A DNA stretch of 47,018 bases from a bacterium (GTDB taxonomy: Bacteria > Planctomycetota > UBA8108 > UBA1146): NCBI GenBank assembly GCA_029976805.1, contig JAPOLY010000011.1:1-47018 (forward strand), in the 5' to 3' direction. A program made the position numbers and the translations under genes. This document shows, piece by piece, positions 29,975 through 38,171 of the stretch (position 1 is its first letter; the number at the start of each line of letters is the position of its first letter). Below the pieces are notes generated by a model. It was not told the DNA's origin and searched no databases. It worked only from the letters and a program-made list of their open reading frames with translations.

Positions 29975-30813
29975 GTTTGTTTTTCCCGTATGTATTCCCA
30001 GGCTTTTGCCTGTTCAACGAAAAGGTACGCAGCAAGCATAAATGCAATGATGAATCCTGCCATTCCATCCCTGAACCCCCGATGCTTAATGTAACGAGTC
30101 CAGAAGAAGGACGCACTTGCCTGGAACCAACGCCATCTTGATTCGGGTAATCGAACTCTCTTGCGTAATCCTCCCGGCTTGCCACTGGCCAGAGTTTCAG
30201 CACTTTGAGTCGTATAGCGGTTCATACGCATGAGGAAATCGTGAATCGTCGGATGGGCAAAATGCAGGATTTGGCCTTTCAGCTGACCCACAAGCCCTTC
30301 CACATTGGCATCTGCATGAATCTTTCCGGGTGTGTAGTGACCTTTCCCCGCCCGGAAGAGACGCAAATGCTCATCGTCCCACCCGCCGTGTTTCAGCCAG
30401 CGCCCAAACACGTAATGGCGGAATGGAATCCGAAAACCATCTTCCTCAGGGTTGGCCGTAATTGCCGATTCGATTTCTTCCCTGAGTTCTTGAGTGACAC
30501 GTTCATCCATATCAAGAACGAGCACCCAGCCCTCCTCGACAACAGCCAGCCCATGGGAACGGATATCTTCTATCAGGCCCTCACCCTTTGTCGCAGAGAC
30601 ACAATGACACTGGGGCTGTTTTTTTATGAACTCGAGAGATCCGTCACTGCTGCCATGATCGACGACGACGATGTGGTCAACCCAGGAAAGGTTTTCCAGC
30701 CAGGATTCAAGCTGACCGCGTTCATTCAACATGGCAGCAACGACGGTCAGGTTGGGGCAAGTCCCCTTCCCCAATCCGTGAAGATTTTCTGCCGGTGCTT
30801 CTGTTGAACTCAT
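29971..30813 (-). CDS. GT2 glycosyltransferase, WaaE/KdtX-like
   Basis: A 280-residue GT-A enzyme. Motifs are VVAAMLNERGQLESWLENL, VVDHGSSDGSLEFI and the DxD-type LDMDER, followed by RHYVFGRWLKHGGW and LRLFRAGKGHY. This is the arrangement of WaaE/KdtX-type LPS-core glycosyltransferases. A hydrophobic segment near the C-terminus (GMAGFIIAFMLAAYLFVEQ) may anchor it to the membrane. I chose ATG 30813 because GGAGG lies 4-5 bases upstream; a GTG 30 bases further up lacks one. Its stop overlaps the start of the ABC exporter, so the sugar may be added to the lipid-linked substrate that the transporter moves (inference). Confidence 0.92.
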   Translation of the reverse strand: MSSTEAPAENLHGLGKGTCPNLTVVAAMLNERGQLESWLENLSWVDHIVVVDHGSSDGSLEFIKKQPQCHCVSATKGEGLIEDIRSHGLAVVEEGWVLVLDMDERVTQELREEIESAITANPEEDGFRIPFRHYVFGRWLKHGGWDDEHLRLFRAGKGHYTPGKIHADANVEGLVGQLKGQILHFAHPTIHDFLMRMNRYTTQSAETLASGKPGGLRKRVRLPESRWRWFQASASFFWTRYIKHRGFRDGMAGFIIAFMLAAYLFVEQAKAWEYIREKQT

Positions 30814-30904
30814 GGGGCCTCCGGAACCGTGGTGCCTGACCACGGATCATTGCTGATAAAGATGTTGGGCATGGGCTGTGAAAAGGTCAACCGCAGGTAC
30901 AGGA

Positions 30905-33682
30905 TTACTCCGACTTTCCCGGATTGCCCTTTCTCTTGCGATTTTTGGCTCGCAGAAGGGCTTTCAGGTTGTCGCTACCTTCTCCCTCCGGCTCGTTGGC
31001 ATTCTTGCCCGAGTCGGTTTTGGAGGGTTTCGAAGGATCTGGCTCTATTTCTCTCCGCCCACGCAAACGGGGGCGCTTGGGCATTTCATTGATTTCAGAC
31101 TCGATTTCCGGTTCAGAAACTGGAGTCTTCCTTTTCTGGATCGGCCCAAAATGAACCCTTCGAATCACGACATCGATGAAAAAGAGAACTAACGCCCATC
31201 GTGTCAATAATGGCCAAAGAGGAGTTTGACTACTGTTTTGAACCTCGGGCCTCTCAAGCAGATCCGTTGCTGGATCGATCACTCGCCCCCTCGACTCCAT
31301 CGCAATCGATCCAAGAAATTCCTCATCGGAACTCAAAGTGCGATATTCCGCGGGATATCCGACTGAGAAAGTACGAGCCATGTTGGCACTGGATCCATCA
31401 GGCATGGATCCATCGATGGTCACGAGGTAATCGCCCTGCTGCCGAACCGGGAAATTTCCGATGTATCTCCCTGGGCCATCCTGACGTATCTCAATCAGCT
31501 TCGTCTTCAAGTCTGGTCCAAGAACACTGCCTGACAGATCGAGACCATCCACAAATTGACCGGCTTCGTCGATGGCATCGATGAGGATGACTCCCCCCCT
31601 TCCATCGACTCGCGTGACTGCCTGCAATGCATCCGTCTCTTCTGGACGAGAAATGGAACGAACCAGTTGGGCCCAAAATTTGGAGTTCCCTTCCCAGCCG
31701 GCCCATTCAGTTGCCCAGCGGTTTCCAGAGTCACTGGTGAAGGCCGCAGTCACGCCGATGCCGTGACGTTTGAGTGCCAAAAGAGGGTCTTCCTCATCAT
31801 TGATCAAGACCTCAGACGCAAGTGGTTTGATGGTTGTCAAAACGATGCCATTGATGGAGGGGAACCCGGAGATTCCCATGACAGGATCTGCTGTCTCTCT
31901 CAATGCTGGAACAAACGTACTCTCGTCGATCAGATTCTTTCTGACCTGAAGTGCTTCCCTGAAAAAAATGCGTGGTAACTGGGTAGGGTCATCCATTCGA
32001 TAAAATCGGCCACCCGTATCCGCCGCGATTTTTCTGAGAACCAACTCAGGGAACTCTCCGGAATGGGGCTGAATACAGATGGTGGAGACTTTGATCTGTT
32101 GATCCGCATACTGCTTCAGCAATCCCTGATTGGGTGGAGAGGGATCTCCATCGGAAATGATGATCATGTGCCGAGACTGGGCGTCGGTCGCCATCAATCC
32201 TGCGAAGGCCAACTGCATGGAAGGCTGAAATAGCAGCATGTCTTCCGGAGACATGGTGTTGACCTGGGCAGAAAGGGCGGATTTGTCATCAACAGGGGTC
32301 ATGGGGATTCCCCATTTGTCGACCCCATTCTTGTAAATCAGCAATCCGAAATAATCCTTGGGTGTCAATGCATCCAGTGCCGTCAAACTGATTTGCCGTG
32401 CCCACAAATTTCCCTGGGGAAATTCACAGGTATGCAAAATGATGGCGAGCGCACCGTTGGGAATGATCTTCCGTTGGCGGATATCCATCGTCACTGGCAA
32501 CGCTTCCTCAACAGGAGTGCCTTTCCAGCCTCCCGCTCCAAAGGAGTCTCTCCCGCCCACCATCAACAGTCCCACTCCATTGGAATGAACCAGACCCTCC
32601 AGCAGCTGGGCGACTTCCTTGCGTATTGAAAAATAGGAAACATTGTCCAGGATCACAGAGGAGTAGCCGGTGTAATCGGTCACCACTGCAGACAGATCTG
32701 CAGCAGCCTGCTCTTCTACCAGAATCTCGGAACCGTTGAGATAACCCCGGATCGGGGAAGCCCCCTCTGCTGAGACGATCAGAACTTTCGAATTTTCACG
32801 GCTCGAAACCATGACGGAACCGGCGTTGTTGAGCGGAATCGAATCGGTTCCATCGGAGGGTTCAATCTGAACCTGAAAGCGGCGCTGGCCAGTCCCCGAA
32901 ACTACAGGGAATGAAATCCGATTTTTCCCCACCGCAAGATCCAATTCCTGCCGGGACAGGAGTTCTCCATCTTCTTTGAGAACGACAGAAGCGGTCGTCT
33001 CAACCGTCGATTCGAGAACGGCATCCACCTCAAAGGTTTGACCCGGTTCCACTTCCTGGGGAGCGGCAACCGATTCGACCAGTACTTCATTGAATCGGTC
33101 ATACACGATGGGCCAGACATCCACAGAGATTCCCGCTGCCGCAAGATTGCGGGCTTCACGAATCGCGTCTCCTTCAGTGGGATTACCATCACTGAGAAGG
33201 ATGATTCGTTTACCGCCATTCCCTCCGTTCGCCGTCAAAAAGCTGGAGGCATATCGGAATGCAGCACTGATGTCCGTCACTCCCTGATTCAAGGAGACCG
33301 GTTTTCCTGATCCAAGGTTGAGGGCGAAACCCTGCTCCAGTACAGGTTCAGCACCGAACGAGATCAACGCGACCTGGTCCGGGACAGTCAGCGTGCCCAG
33401 TCTTCTGGAGATTTGCTCAAGAGCAGCATCCGTCTCCAATCTGGAGACCGATTCGGATAGATCTCTCAGGACAACGATGGAGAGCCCATCGTTTTCAGAT
33501 TCGAGGGAGAATCCGGCAAGCCCAAGAAACAAGAGCAATACCGCCACGATCCTCAGAGCCAATGATGAGTTGCGAATCACCGGTGAAGTGGCAGCACGAC
33601 TCGATTTCCACAGGAAAAGCACGATGGCAAGGGCAGGTACAGCCCAAAGCATCAATGAAGGCTGGGCGAATTCAAAAGTCAT
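30905..33682 (-). CDS. Membrane protein with two VWA-like regions and a GATase1-like middle domain (BatA-type)
   Basis: A 925-residue protein with two N-terminal membrane helices (about 10-26 and 42-58). The first VWA domain (about 68-200) has an intact MIDAS DxSxS (D-L-S-E-S, about 75-79) and LLSDGNPTEGD. A beta domain (200-295) precedes a class I glutamine amidotransferase-like domain without catalytic Cys (about 300-400, VLIVSAEGASPI through LMVGGRDSFGAGGW). The second VWA-like domain (about 410-540, MIIISDGDPSPPNQG) lacks the DxSxS motif. A last helix (826-842) leads to a basic, proline-rich cytoplasmic tail. This is the layout of large planctomycete VWA/BatA-type proteins. ATG 33682 overlaps the NHL stop by one base (TGATG); a GTG three bases earlier is equally possible. 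Confidence 0.88.
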   Translation of the reverse strand: MTFEFAQPSLMLWAVPALAIVLFLWKSSRAATSPVIRNSSLALRIVAVLLLFLGLAGFSLESENDGLSIVVLRDLSESVSRLETDAALEQISRRLGTLTVPDQVALISFGAEPVLEQGFALNLGSGKPVSLNQGVTDISAAFRYASSFLTANGGNGGKRIILLSDGNPTEGDAIREARNLAAAGISVDVWPIVYDRFNEVLVESVAAPQEVEPGQTFEVDAVLESTVETTASVVLKEDGELLSRQELDLAVGKNRISFPVVSGTGQRRFQVQIEPSDGTDSIPLNNAGSVMVSSRENSKVLIVSAEGASPIRGYLNGSEILVEEQAAADLSAVVTDYTGYSSVILDNVSYFSIRKEVAQLLEGLVHSNGVGLLMVGGRDSFGAGGWKGTPVEEALPVTMDIRQRKIIPNGALAIILHTCEFPQGNLWARQISLTALDALTPKDYFGLLIYKNGVDKWGIPMTPVDDKSALSAQVNTMSPEDMLLFQPSMQLAFAGLMATDAQSRHMIIISDGDPSPPNQGLLKQYADQQIKVSTICIQPHSGEFPELVLRKIAADTGGRFYRMDDPTQLPRIFFREALQVRKNLIDESTFVPALRETADPVMGISGFPSINGIVLTTIKPLASEVLINDEEDPLLALKRHGIGVTAAFTSDSGNRWATEWAGWEGNSKFWAQLVRSISRPEETDALQAVTRVDGRGGVILIDAIDEAGQFVDGLDLSGSVLGPDLKTKLIEIRQDGPGRYIGNFPVRQQGDYLVTIDGSMPDGSSANMARTFSVGYPAEYRTLSSDEEFLGSIAMESRGRVIDPATDLLERPEVQNSSQTPLWPLLTRWALVLFFIDVVIRRVHFGPIQKRKTPVSEPEIESEINEMPKRPRLRGRREIEPDPSKPSKTDSGKNANEPEGEGSDNLKALLRAKNRKRKGNPGKSE

Positions 33683-34653
33683 CACCTCAGATCCTTCCCT
33701 GAAAGCTGGAGCCTGCTGATTCGATTGTTGCCAGTATCGGCAATGTAGATCTCCACCTCGCCTGACTGCATTTTTGCCGAGATTCCTCTCGGTTCATGCA
33801 GTTGACCATTGCCTCGACCCAAGCCGCCGTATTGTGCCAGACAGTCCCCCTCCGCAGTGAAAACCTGCAACAAACATCCTGATCGATCAACCACCAGAAT
33901 TTTGCCGTCACTGAGAACGTCGACGTCGAATGGTACGATAAACTCTCCTTGTGCAGTGCCTGGTCCACCAATCTGCTGAAGCAACTCACCCTCCGCTGAA
34001 AATCGAAGAACCCTCTGATGGCCGCAATCGACGACCAGAACAGTTCCATCAGGGGCGACTGCCAGACCCTCCGGCCTCAGCAGTTGGCCGGGGCCGTCCC
34101 CGCGTTCCCCCCAGAAACCGATCAATTCCCCACCGCGGGTAAACCGGAAAATCCGGTCCCTTTCGCCATAGGAAGCGACGAAAATGGTGCCGTCGGGAGC
34201 GATGTCAATTCCCCTGACCAATTCGAGGTCACTTCCCTCACCAAACCGCCGAATCTCAACACCCATCGAATCAAACTCGAGGATTCGCATGTAATGGGTA
34301 TCCGCAACCAGATAGTGGCCATCAGGAGTTTGACAAAGGTCGATGGGATGCCCGGAAGTCCATTCAGGCAGCGCCCAAACACCGGTGACCTGCCCCTCGT
34401 CATTGAAGACCTGAGCCCTGCCACTTCGATCGATGATGACACAGCCGCCTTCATTTCGTGTGGTGATCGCCCTGGGCTGAAACAGTTTCCCGACCCCTCG
34501 GCCGGGTCCACCCAGAAGGCTCACATTGGGGAGGGGTTGCCAAAGGCCACTATCGGTACAGGAGACAAATATAAAAGGGAGGCACAGAGAAATCCCGAGA
34601 CGCAATGAAAAGGGCCTGCGAAGAAAGGATGGGATGGCAGCGAGAAAGCCCAT
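33682..34653 (-). CDS. NHL-repeat beta-propeller lipoprotein
   Basis: A 323-residue protein. The N-terminus has a hydrophobic signal ending FIFVSC, a plausible lipobox, so it is probably a lipoprotein. At least five repeats follow of the form LxxPxGIAVxPDGTxxVxDxxxxRVLRFxxxGE (for example PEGLAVAPDGTVLVVDCGHQRVLRF), a six-bladed NHL propeller. Such propellers bind proteins, RNA or small ligands; no catalytic motif is seen. The start ATG overlaps the previous stop (TGATG) and the stop overlaps the VWA gene in the same way, so three consecutive genes are translationally coupled. The position between a coiled-coil membrane protein and a VWA protein suggests a shared envelope complex. Confidence 0.9.
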   Translation of the reverse strand: MGFLAAIPSFLRRPFSLRLGISLCLPFIFVSCTDSGLWQPLPNVSLLGGPGRGVGKLFQPRAITTRNEGGCVIIDRSGRAQVFNDEGQVTGVWALPEWTSGHPIDLCQTPDGHYLVADTHYMRILEFDSMGVEIRRFGEGSDLELVRGIDIAPDGTIFVASYGERDRIFRFTRGGELIGFWGERGDGPGQLLRPEGLAVAPDGTVLVVDCGHQRVLRFSAEGELLQQIGGPGTAQGEFIVPFDVDVLSDGKILVVDRSGCLLQVFTAEGDCLAQYGGLGRGNGQLHEPRGISAKMQSGEVEIYIADTGNNRISRLQLSGKDLR

Positions 34654-35048
34654 CAATCGTCGGAGCGCCCCTGCAGGCGGTCGAAGTAATCGCGGGTCAC
34701 TTTTTTGAGGGAAGCGGGAAGCCGCTGCTTTTCAATCTCTGATTCCGCAATTTTGCTGCTGCTCTTTACCGTCTCGACAAACTCCCTGCGGGCTTCACCG
34801 GTAGGAGCTTCTCCACGGGTCAAAATGGTGGAAACAATTTTACCCGGGTTGGGGCCTCCACCGGGAAACTGCTCCGTCTTGAATTCCCCTGGCTTGCCAC
34901 CAATCTCTTCGGGACTTCCGCCACCCTGCCCGGGGTTGGTTCCCTGACCCATACCTTTTCCGCCAGCGGAAGCGCCAGCCTGTTCACCCGATTGCTTGCT
35001 CTTTTTGTTGATGTGAACAAGACCTTGCCCACCGGAACTACCCCCGCT
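34653..35048 (-). CDS. C-terminal part of the DUF4175-like protein, in frame after the TGA at 35049-35051
   Basis: This open stretch continues the frame of the upstream coiled-coil protein directly after its TGA. It reads a Gly/Ser-rich linker (SGGSSGGQG), then GGKGMGQGTNPGQGGG, and a conserved-looking end with SSKIAESEIEKQRLPASLKKVTRDYFDRLQG. The last block resembles the 'QxLPxxxRxxxxxYFxxL' tail that I associate with long planctomycete coiled-coil proteins of this type (from memory). No start codon with a good ribosome site lies near the TGA; the first ATG (34952) follows a Gly-rich linker and would cut into it. I therefore take it as the second half of one protein (546 residues with the N-terminal part), made by decoding the TGA, or as the remnant of a broken gene. 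Its stop overlaps the NHL start, as expected if translation runs through. Confidence 0.7.
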   Translation of the reverse strand, partial: SGGSSGGQGLVHINKKSKQSGEQAGASAGGKGMGQGTNPGQGGGSPEEIGGKPGEFKTEQFPGGGPNPGKIVSTILTRGEAPTGEARREFVETVKSSSKIAESEIEKQRLPASLKKVTRDYFDRLQGRSDD

Positions 35049-35051
35049 TCA
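35013..35051 (-). promoter_or_regulatory. In-frame TGA followed by a SECIS-like hairpin (candidate selenocysteine insertion site)
   Basis: The TGA is at 35051-35049. Read on the minus strand, GTGGGCAA (35032-35025) pairs with TTGTTCAC (35020-35013) over 8 base pairs, two of them G-U, leaving the tetraloop GGTC (35024-35021). The apex A-GGUC-U is the same as in the E. coli fdhF SECIS. The loop begins 25 nt after the TGA, against 19 in fdhF and 25 in the AhpD-like gene of this window. The bulged U of fdhF is absent. Candidate only. Confidence 0.5.
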
Positions 35052-36293
35052 CGTGCCACCTGAGTTGGCGTCGCACTTTCCGGCGAGGCAATCGGGACAG
35101 ATCTTCGGCGGATCACCTTCAGGCCACTCCTGAGCCAATTGACTCAACTCGGCCTCGGTGAACTCCAGTTGATCCTTGACCTGCTCCAGCATTGCGAGGT
35201 CTTTGAGCATTCGTGAGAGTTGTTCCAGATCATTGACCAGATCTTCATCTTTGGATCCAGACTCACCCGGTTTTCCGCTGGGCCCCGGTTTGCGGCCCAT
35301 CATTTTGCGGAGTTGATCCCCCATGCGCTTCATGGCTTCAGGGTTCTCTCCGAATTTTTTTGCCAACGCATCCAAAGCAGTGGCAATTTGGCCGGGATCT
35401 TCCTCTTGCAAAGCCTTGGCCAACCTACGCATCTCAGGGGAGGATTGCTGACTCAACGAATCCAGTCCCTCCTTGAGTCGATTGACCGACTCTTTGGAAG
35501 AATCGCTCTTCATGCTCTTCTTCGCGGCGGCAACTTTGGACTTCTGTCGATTCAACTGCTCTTGCAGATCTGCGGAAGTCCGCTTCTCCGCAGTTGGAGA
35601 TTTGGCCGCCTGAAGGTTTTTCTTCTGATTGTCTGCAATCTTCTGGATGACGTCCCGAACCTCTTTTGAGACCTCATGCTTTTTTGAAATCTCCTCGACC
35701 TTTTCCAGACGACGGACGAGGGCCTTCTCCTTGCGTAATGCCCGGGCAGAATCTTTGCGCTCCTCCTCGACCATGGCCTGTGTACCCAGCAAATCCATGG
35801 CTGGCACGAACAGGCTGACCAGGAAGAAAGTGGCACAGGTCCAAAGGACCTTTCCCGGCCAAAGATTGGCGACAGGGAGAGCCTGCTTCAGATCGACTGA
35901 TCCGGAAACCTCGTTCGCATCCGCGATCACCTTTTTGGAAGTGTCTTCGGTGAGTTTTCCATCCCGGGCGTAGATCGCAGTGGAAATCGTTTGCGGAATG
36001 TGTGAGTTCTTTTCCACTTCGACAGCCCCGGAGAGGGTCGTCGATTTGTATCTGAAAACTGAACCGAAGAGATAGAGAAGAAATCCCACTCCCGAAGCCC
36101 AAAGCTTTTGGTCAGTGGCTGTCACCGGTTGGTACAGCTTGTCGACCAAAATGAGAATCGCAGCAATCAGTAGGCTTCCACACAGAGCGCCCTCCAAAGA
36201 TCGAAGCATCTTCAGATAGATCCGCCTGCGCTGAATCCGCTTCAAAAGCAGATCCAGATCTTTACCAGATTGATTTCGGGATTCTGCATTCAT
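35049..36293 (-). CDS. DUF4175-like membrane coiled-coil protein, N-terminal part ending at an in-frame TGA
   Basis: From ATG 36293 (GGAA about 6 bases upstream) this codes for 414 residues before the TGA. A frame reaching 36389 adds 32 residues with no ribosome site. Two membrane helices lie at about 35-52 and 65-80 and a third at about 147-169. The N-terminal block LLLKRIQRRRIYLKMLRSLEGAL and the layout of three helices plus a very long rod resemble DUF4175-type proteins. Residues 175-390 are charged coiled coil. The end carries C399-x2-C402-x4-C407-x7-TGA415, then a Gly/Ser linker. Zinc- or redox-type cysteines near the TGA make selenocysteine conceivable; a Gly GGA to TGA change is the simple alternative. 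It is coupled to the NHL and VWA genes downstream if the TGA is read through. Confidence 0.82.
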   Translation of the reverse strand: MNAESRNQSGKDLDLLLKRIQRRRIYLKMLRSLEGALCGSLLIAAILILVDKLYQPVTATDQKLWASGVGFLLYLFGSVFRYKSTTLSGAVEVEKNSHIPQTISTAIYARDGKLTEDTSKKVIADANEVSGSVDLKQALPVANLWPGKVLWTCATFFLVSLFVPAMDLLGTQAMVEEERKDSARALRKEKALVRRLEKVEEISKKHEVSKEVRDVIQKIADNQKKNLQAAKSPTAEKRTSADLQEQLNRQKSKVAAAKKSMKSDSSKESVNRLKEGLDSLSQQSSPEMRRLAKALQEEDPGQIATALDALAKKFGENPEAMKRMGDQLRKMMGRKPGPSGKPGESGSKDEDLVNDLEQLSRMLKDLAMLEQVKDQLEFTEAELSQLAQEWPEGDPPKICPDCLAGKCDANSGGT

Positions 36294-36437
36294 GGAGATT
36301 TCCGGGTCCTCACAAAAATGGCACAGCAAAATTAGCACTGGGCTTGTGCTCGTTTTTTTCTGCAAAAGAAACGGCTGGAGTACGCCCATCAGTTCCAGAA
36401 AAGCACTGACATATTGTACTTCAGTAACAATCCGTAA

Positions 36438-37013
36438 TCAGTCTTCTTTTGACGGAATATCCGCAGGAGGCATCCACGTCTCCAGATCCACTCCTGTCGC
36501 TTCAGCAACTCGATTGATGTGACTAAAGAATCCGACGACATGAATCGCCTCCAGGATTTGCAGATCAGAGAATCCCTCTCTCCGCAAAATTTGAAGGTCT
36601 TCGTCAGCGTGTTCCCCAGACAACTTTGCGAGCTTGAGTGCAAAGTAGCCCAATGCTTTGTGACGTGGATCAAGGGAGTCAAAGTCAGGCTGTCCCGATC
36701 GGACCGAGCGGGCGAGAGCCTCACCACCTTCAGCGGAAGCAAGGTCTCTCAGATGGGATTCGATTCAGTAGTGACAATCATTGGCCTTGCTGGTGATGAC
36801 GGCGAGCCATTCACGTTCAGCGGAAGTCAGTTCCCCTGGGCCTTTCATCAGTTGGACGTAGAACTTCATGAAAGAATCGAGAAGATCCGATCGTAACGAC
36901 ATCACTTTCAGAATCTCAGAAACCTCACCGGCACGCCCACCAGCTGCGGCGTAAACCCGCGAAAGAATTCCACTCGAATCATCTTCGGGGTTTTGTTGCT
37001 GAATCCAGGACAT
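36438..37013 (-). CDS. AhpD-like (carboxymuconolactone decarboxylase family) selenoprotein, CxxU
   Basis: The frame runs from ATG 37013 to a TGA at 36438-36440, 191 residues, with one internal TGA at 36765-36767 (codon 83). The N-terminal half has VMSLRSDLLDSFMKFYVQLMKGPGELTSAEREWLAV and ends SKANDCHY. The second half reads on as IESHLRDLAS...HKALGYFALKLAKLSGE...EGFSDLQILEAIHVVGFFSHINRVAEATGVDLE. Together they form a full peroxidase-related AhpD-fold protein. The TGA stands exactly at the second Cys of the catalytic CxxC (C80-H81-Y82-U83, with H87 three residues on). AhpD-like selenoproteins with CxxU are known in bacteria. The start has AAGGAAAG about 7 bases upstream, inside the end of aroC. 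It is likely a thiol peroxidase or peroxidase-partner; the physiological substrate is unknown. Confidence 0.9.
36714..36767 (-). promoter_or_regulatory. Selenocysteine TGA and putative SECIS hairpin of the AhpD-like gene
   Basis: The TGA is at 36767-36765. Read on the minus strand, ACCTT (36745-36741) pairs with AAGGT (36730-36726) around the 10-base loop GCTTCCGCTG, which begins 25 nt after the TGA and starts with G. A lower stem GAGAG/CTCTC (36750-36746 with 36718-36714) may extend it across a 7-base bulge. This fits the loose bacterial SECIS consensus as I remember it (short stem, G among the first loop bases, loop 16-37 nt from the TGA). The structure is weak by itself; the CxxU context carries the call. 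Confidence 0.6.
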
Positions 37014-37016
37014 GCA

Positions 37017-38108
37017 TCACTTTCCTTCGAAGGGGGGAATCGCACGCCGTGCCAAAAGCCTGTCAGCAAGGACCAGTGCCAACATCGATTCGACAATCGG
37101 AACCGCTCTGGGGAGTACACAGGGATCGTGTCGTCCGGTTCCTGAGAAAGTAGTGACTTCACCACTCTTTTTGACAGACTCCTGGGATTTCCGGATGGTC
37201 GAAGTCGGCTTGAAACCGACCCTCATCCAAATCGGAGCTCCACTGGTGATCCCACCCTGCAGACCACCACTACGGTTGGTTCTTTGGATCACCACACCCT
37301 CTTCGTTGGTGTCGTAAGCATCGTTGTTGTCACTGCCCGTTCTTTCAGTCGCAGCAATACCGTCGCCGATTTCGAGAGCAACAGTGGCGGGAATCGACAA
37401 CATGGCAAGACCCAACCATGCTTTCATTTTTCCAAAGACAGGATCGCCCCAGCCAGCGGGAACCCCACGAGCCACGACTCCTACCCAGCCTCCAAGACTC
37501 TCCCCTTCATCTCTTGCCTGGGCGATTTCCGCCTCAAACCTTGCAGAAGTCTCGGCATCCGGACACCGGATCAGGCTTTGGTCTACGTTTTCCACTGTCA
37601 GTTGATCGATGTCGACCGGCGCGCGTACCCCTGCCACTTCCGAAACCCAACCGACAATTTCAATCCCGTGCTCGAGTCGAAGAAATTCCGCGGCGATGGC
37701 ACCTGCTGCCACGCGGGCTGCAGTCTCGCGGGCACTCGCCCGTCCACCTCCACGAGGATCGCGGTGGCCGTATCGGGCTTCCGTCGTGAAATCTGCGTGT
37801 CCTGGCCGGTAGATGTCCGCGAGTGACTCATAATCCTGAGAGCGGACATCGCTGCTCTCAATGTAGATAGACAGAGGGGTTCCGAGGGTTCTTCCCTCAA
37901 AAACACCGGAAAGAATCTGTGGTTCGTCCGGCTCTCTGCGAGGAGAAGACAATGCTCCACCCGGCCTGCGCCTTTTGAGCTGCCGTTGAAGCAACTGGGG
38001 TGTGACTGGCAAACCGGCGGGCAGGCCGTCGATCACCACACCGATTCCAGGGCCATGGGACTCTCCCCATGTCGTAATACGCAGGTACTCGCCGAAGGTA
38101 TTGCTCAT
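37017..38108 (-). CDS. aroC: Chorismate synthase
   Basis: A 363-residue FMN-dependent enzyme that makes chorismate from EPSP, the last shikimate step. It starts with the family's usual MSNTFGEYLRITTWGESHG and has SSDVRSQDY, RPGHADFTTEARYG, RDPRGGGRASARET, TGSDNNDAYD and FSGTGRHDPC. I chose ATG 38108 for that N-terminus; GGAGGT lies immediately before it, closer than ideal. A frame from 38150 adds 14 unlikely residues. The next gene, the AhpD-like selenoprotein, begins 4 bases after the stop with its ribosome site inside aroC, so aroC heads the minus-strand run. It is divergent from mutY with a 63-base gap. Confidence 0.97.
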   Translation of the reverse strand: MSNTFGEYLRITTWGESHGPGIGVVIDGLPAGLPVTPQLLQRQLKRRRPGGALSSPRREPDEPQILSGVFEGRTLGTPLSIYIESSDVRSQDYESLADIYRPGHADFTTEARYGHRDPRGGGRASARETAARVAAGAIAAEFLRLEHGIEIVGWVSEVAGVRAPVDIDQLTVENVDQSLIRCPDAETSARFEAEIAQARDEGESLGGWVGVVARGVPAGWGDPVFGKMKAWLGLAMLSIPATVALEIGDGIAATERTGSDNNDAYDTNEEGVVIQRTNRSGGLQGGITSGAPIWMRVGFKPTSTIRKSQESVKKSGEVTTFSGTGRHDPCVLPRAVPIVESMLALVLADRLLARRAIPPFEGK

Positions 38109-38171
38109 ACCTCCGAATTTAGTCAATCTGGAGTCGATTGCCAATCCCATGAACAGGACTTGTCTGGATCC

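Noticed and set aside
34653-34952. Independent small gene starting at ATG 34952
   Set aside because: The ATG lies within a Gly-rich linker continuous with the upstream frame, and the ribosome site is poor. The C-terminal segment reads better as part of the upstream protein.
36389-36742. 117-codon minus-strand frame overlapping the AhpD-like gene
   Set aside because: It is in another frame of the selenoprotein gene, which has clear family motifs in its own frame; the overlapping frame has none.
36438-37013. Pseudogene or frameshift in the AhpD-like gene
   Set aside because: Both halves are in the same frame, no family block is lost, and the only interruption is a TGA at the catalytic Cys codon. 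Selenocysteine explains this better than decay.
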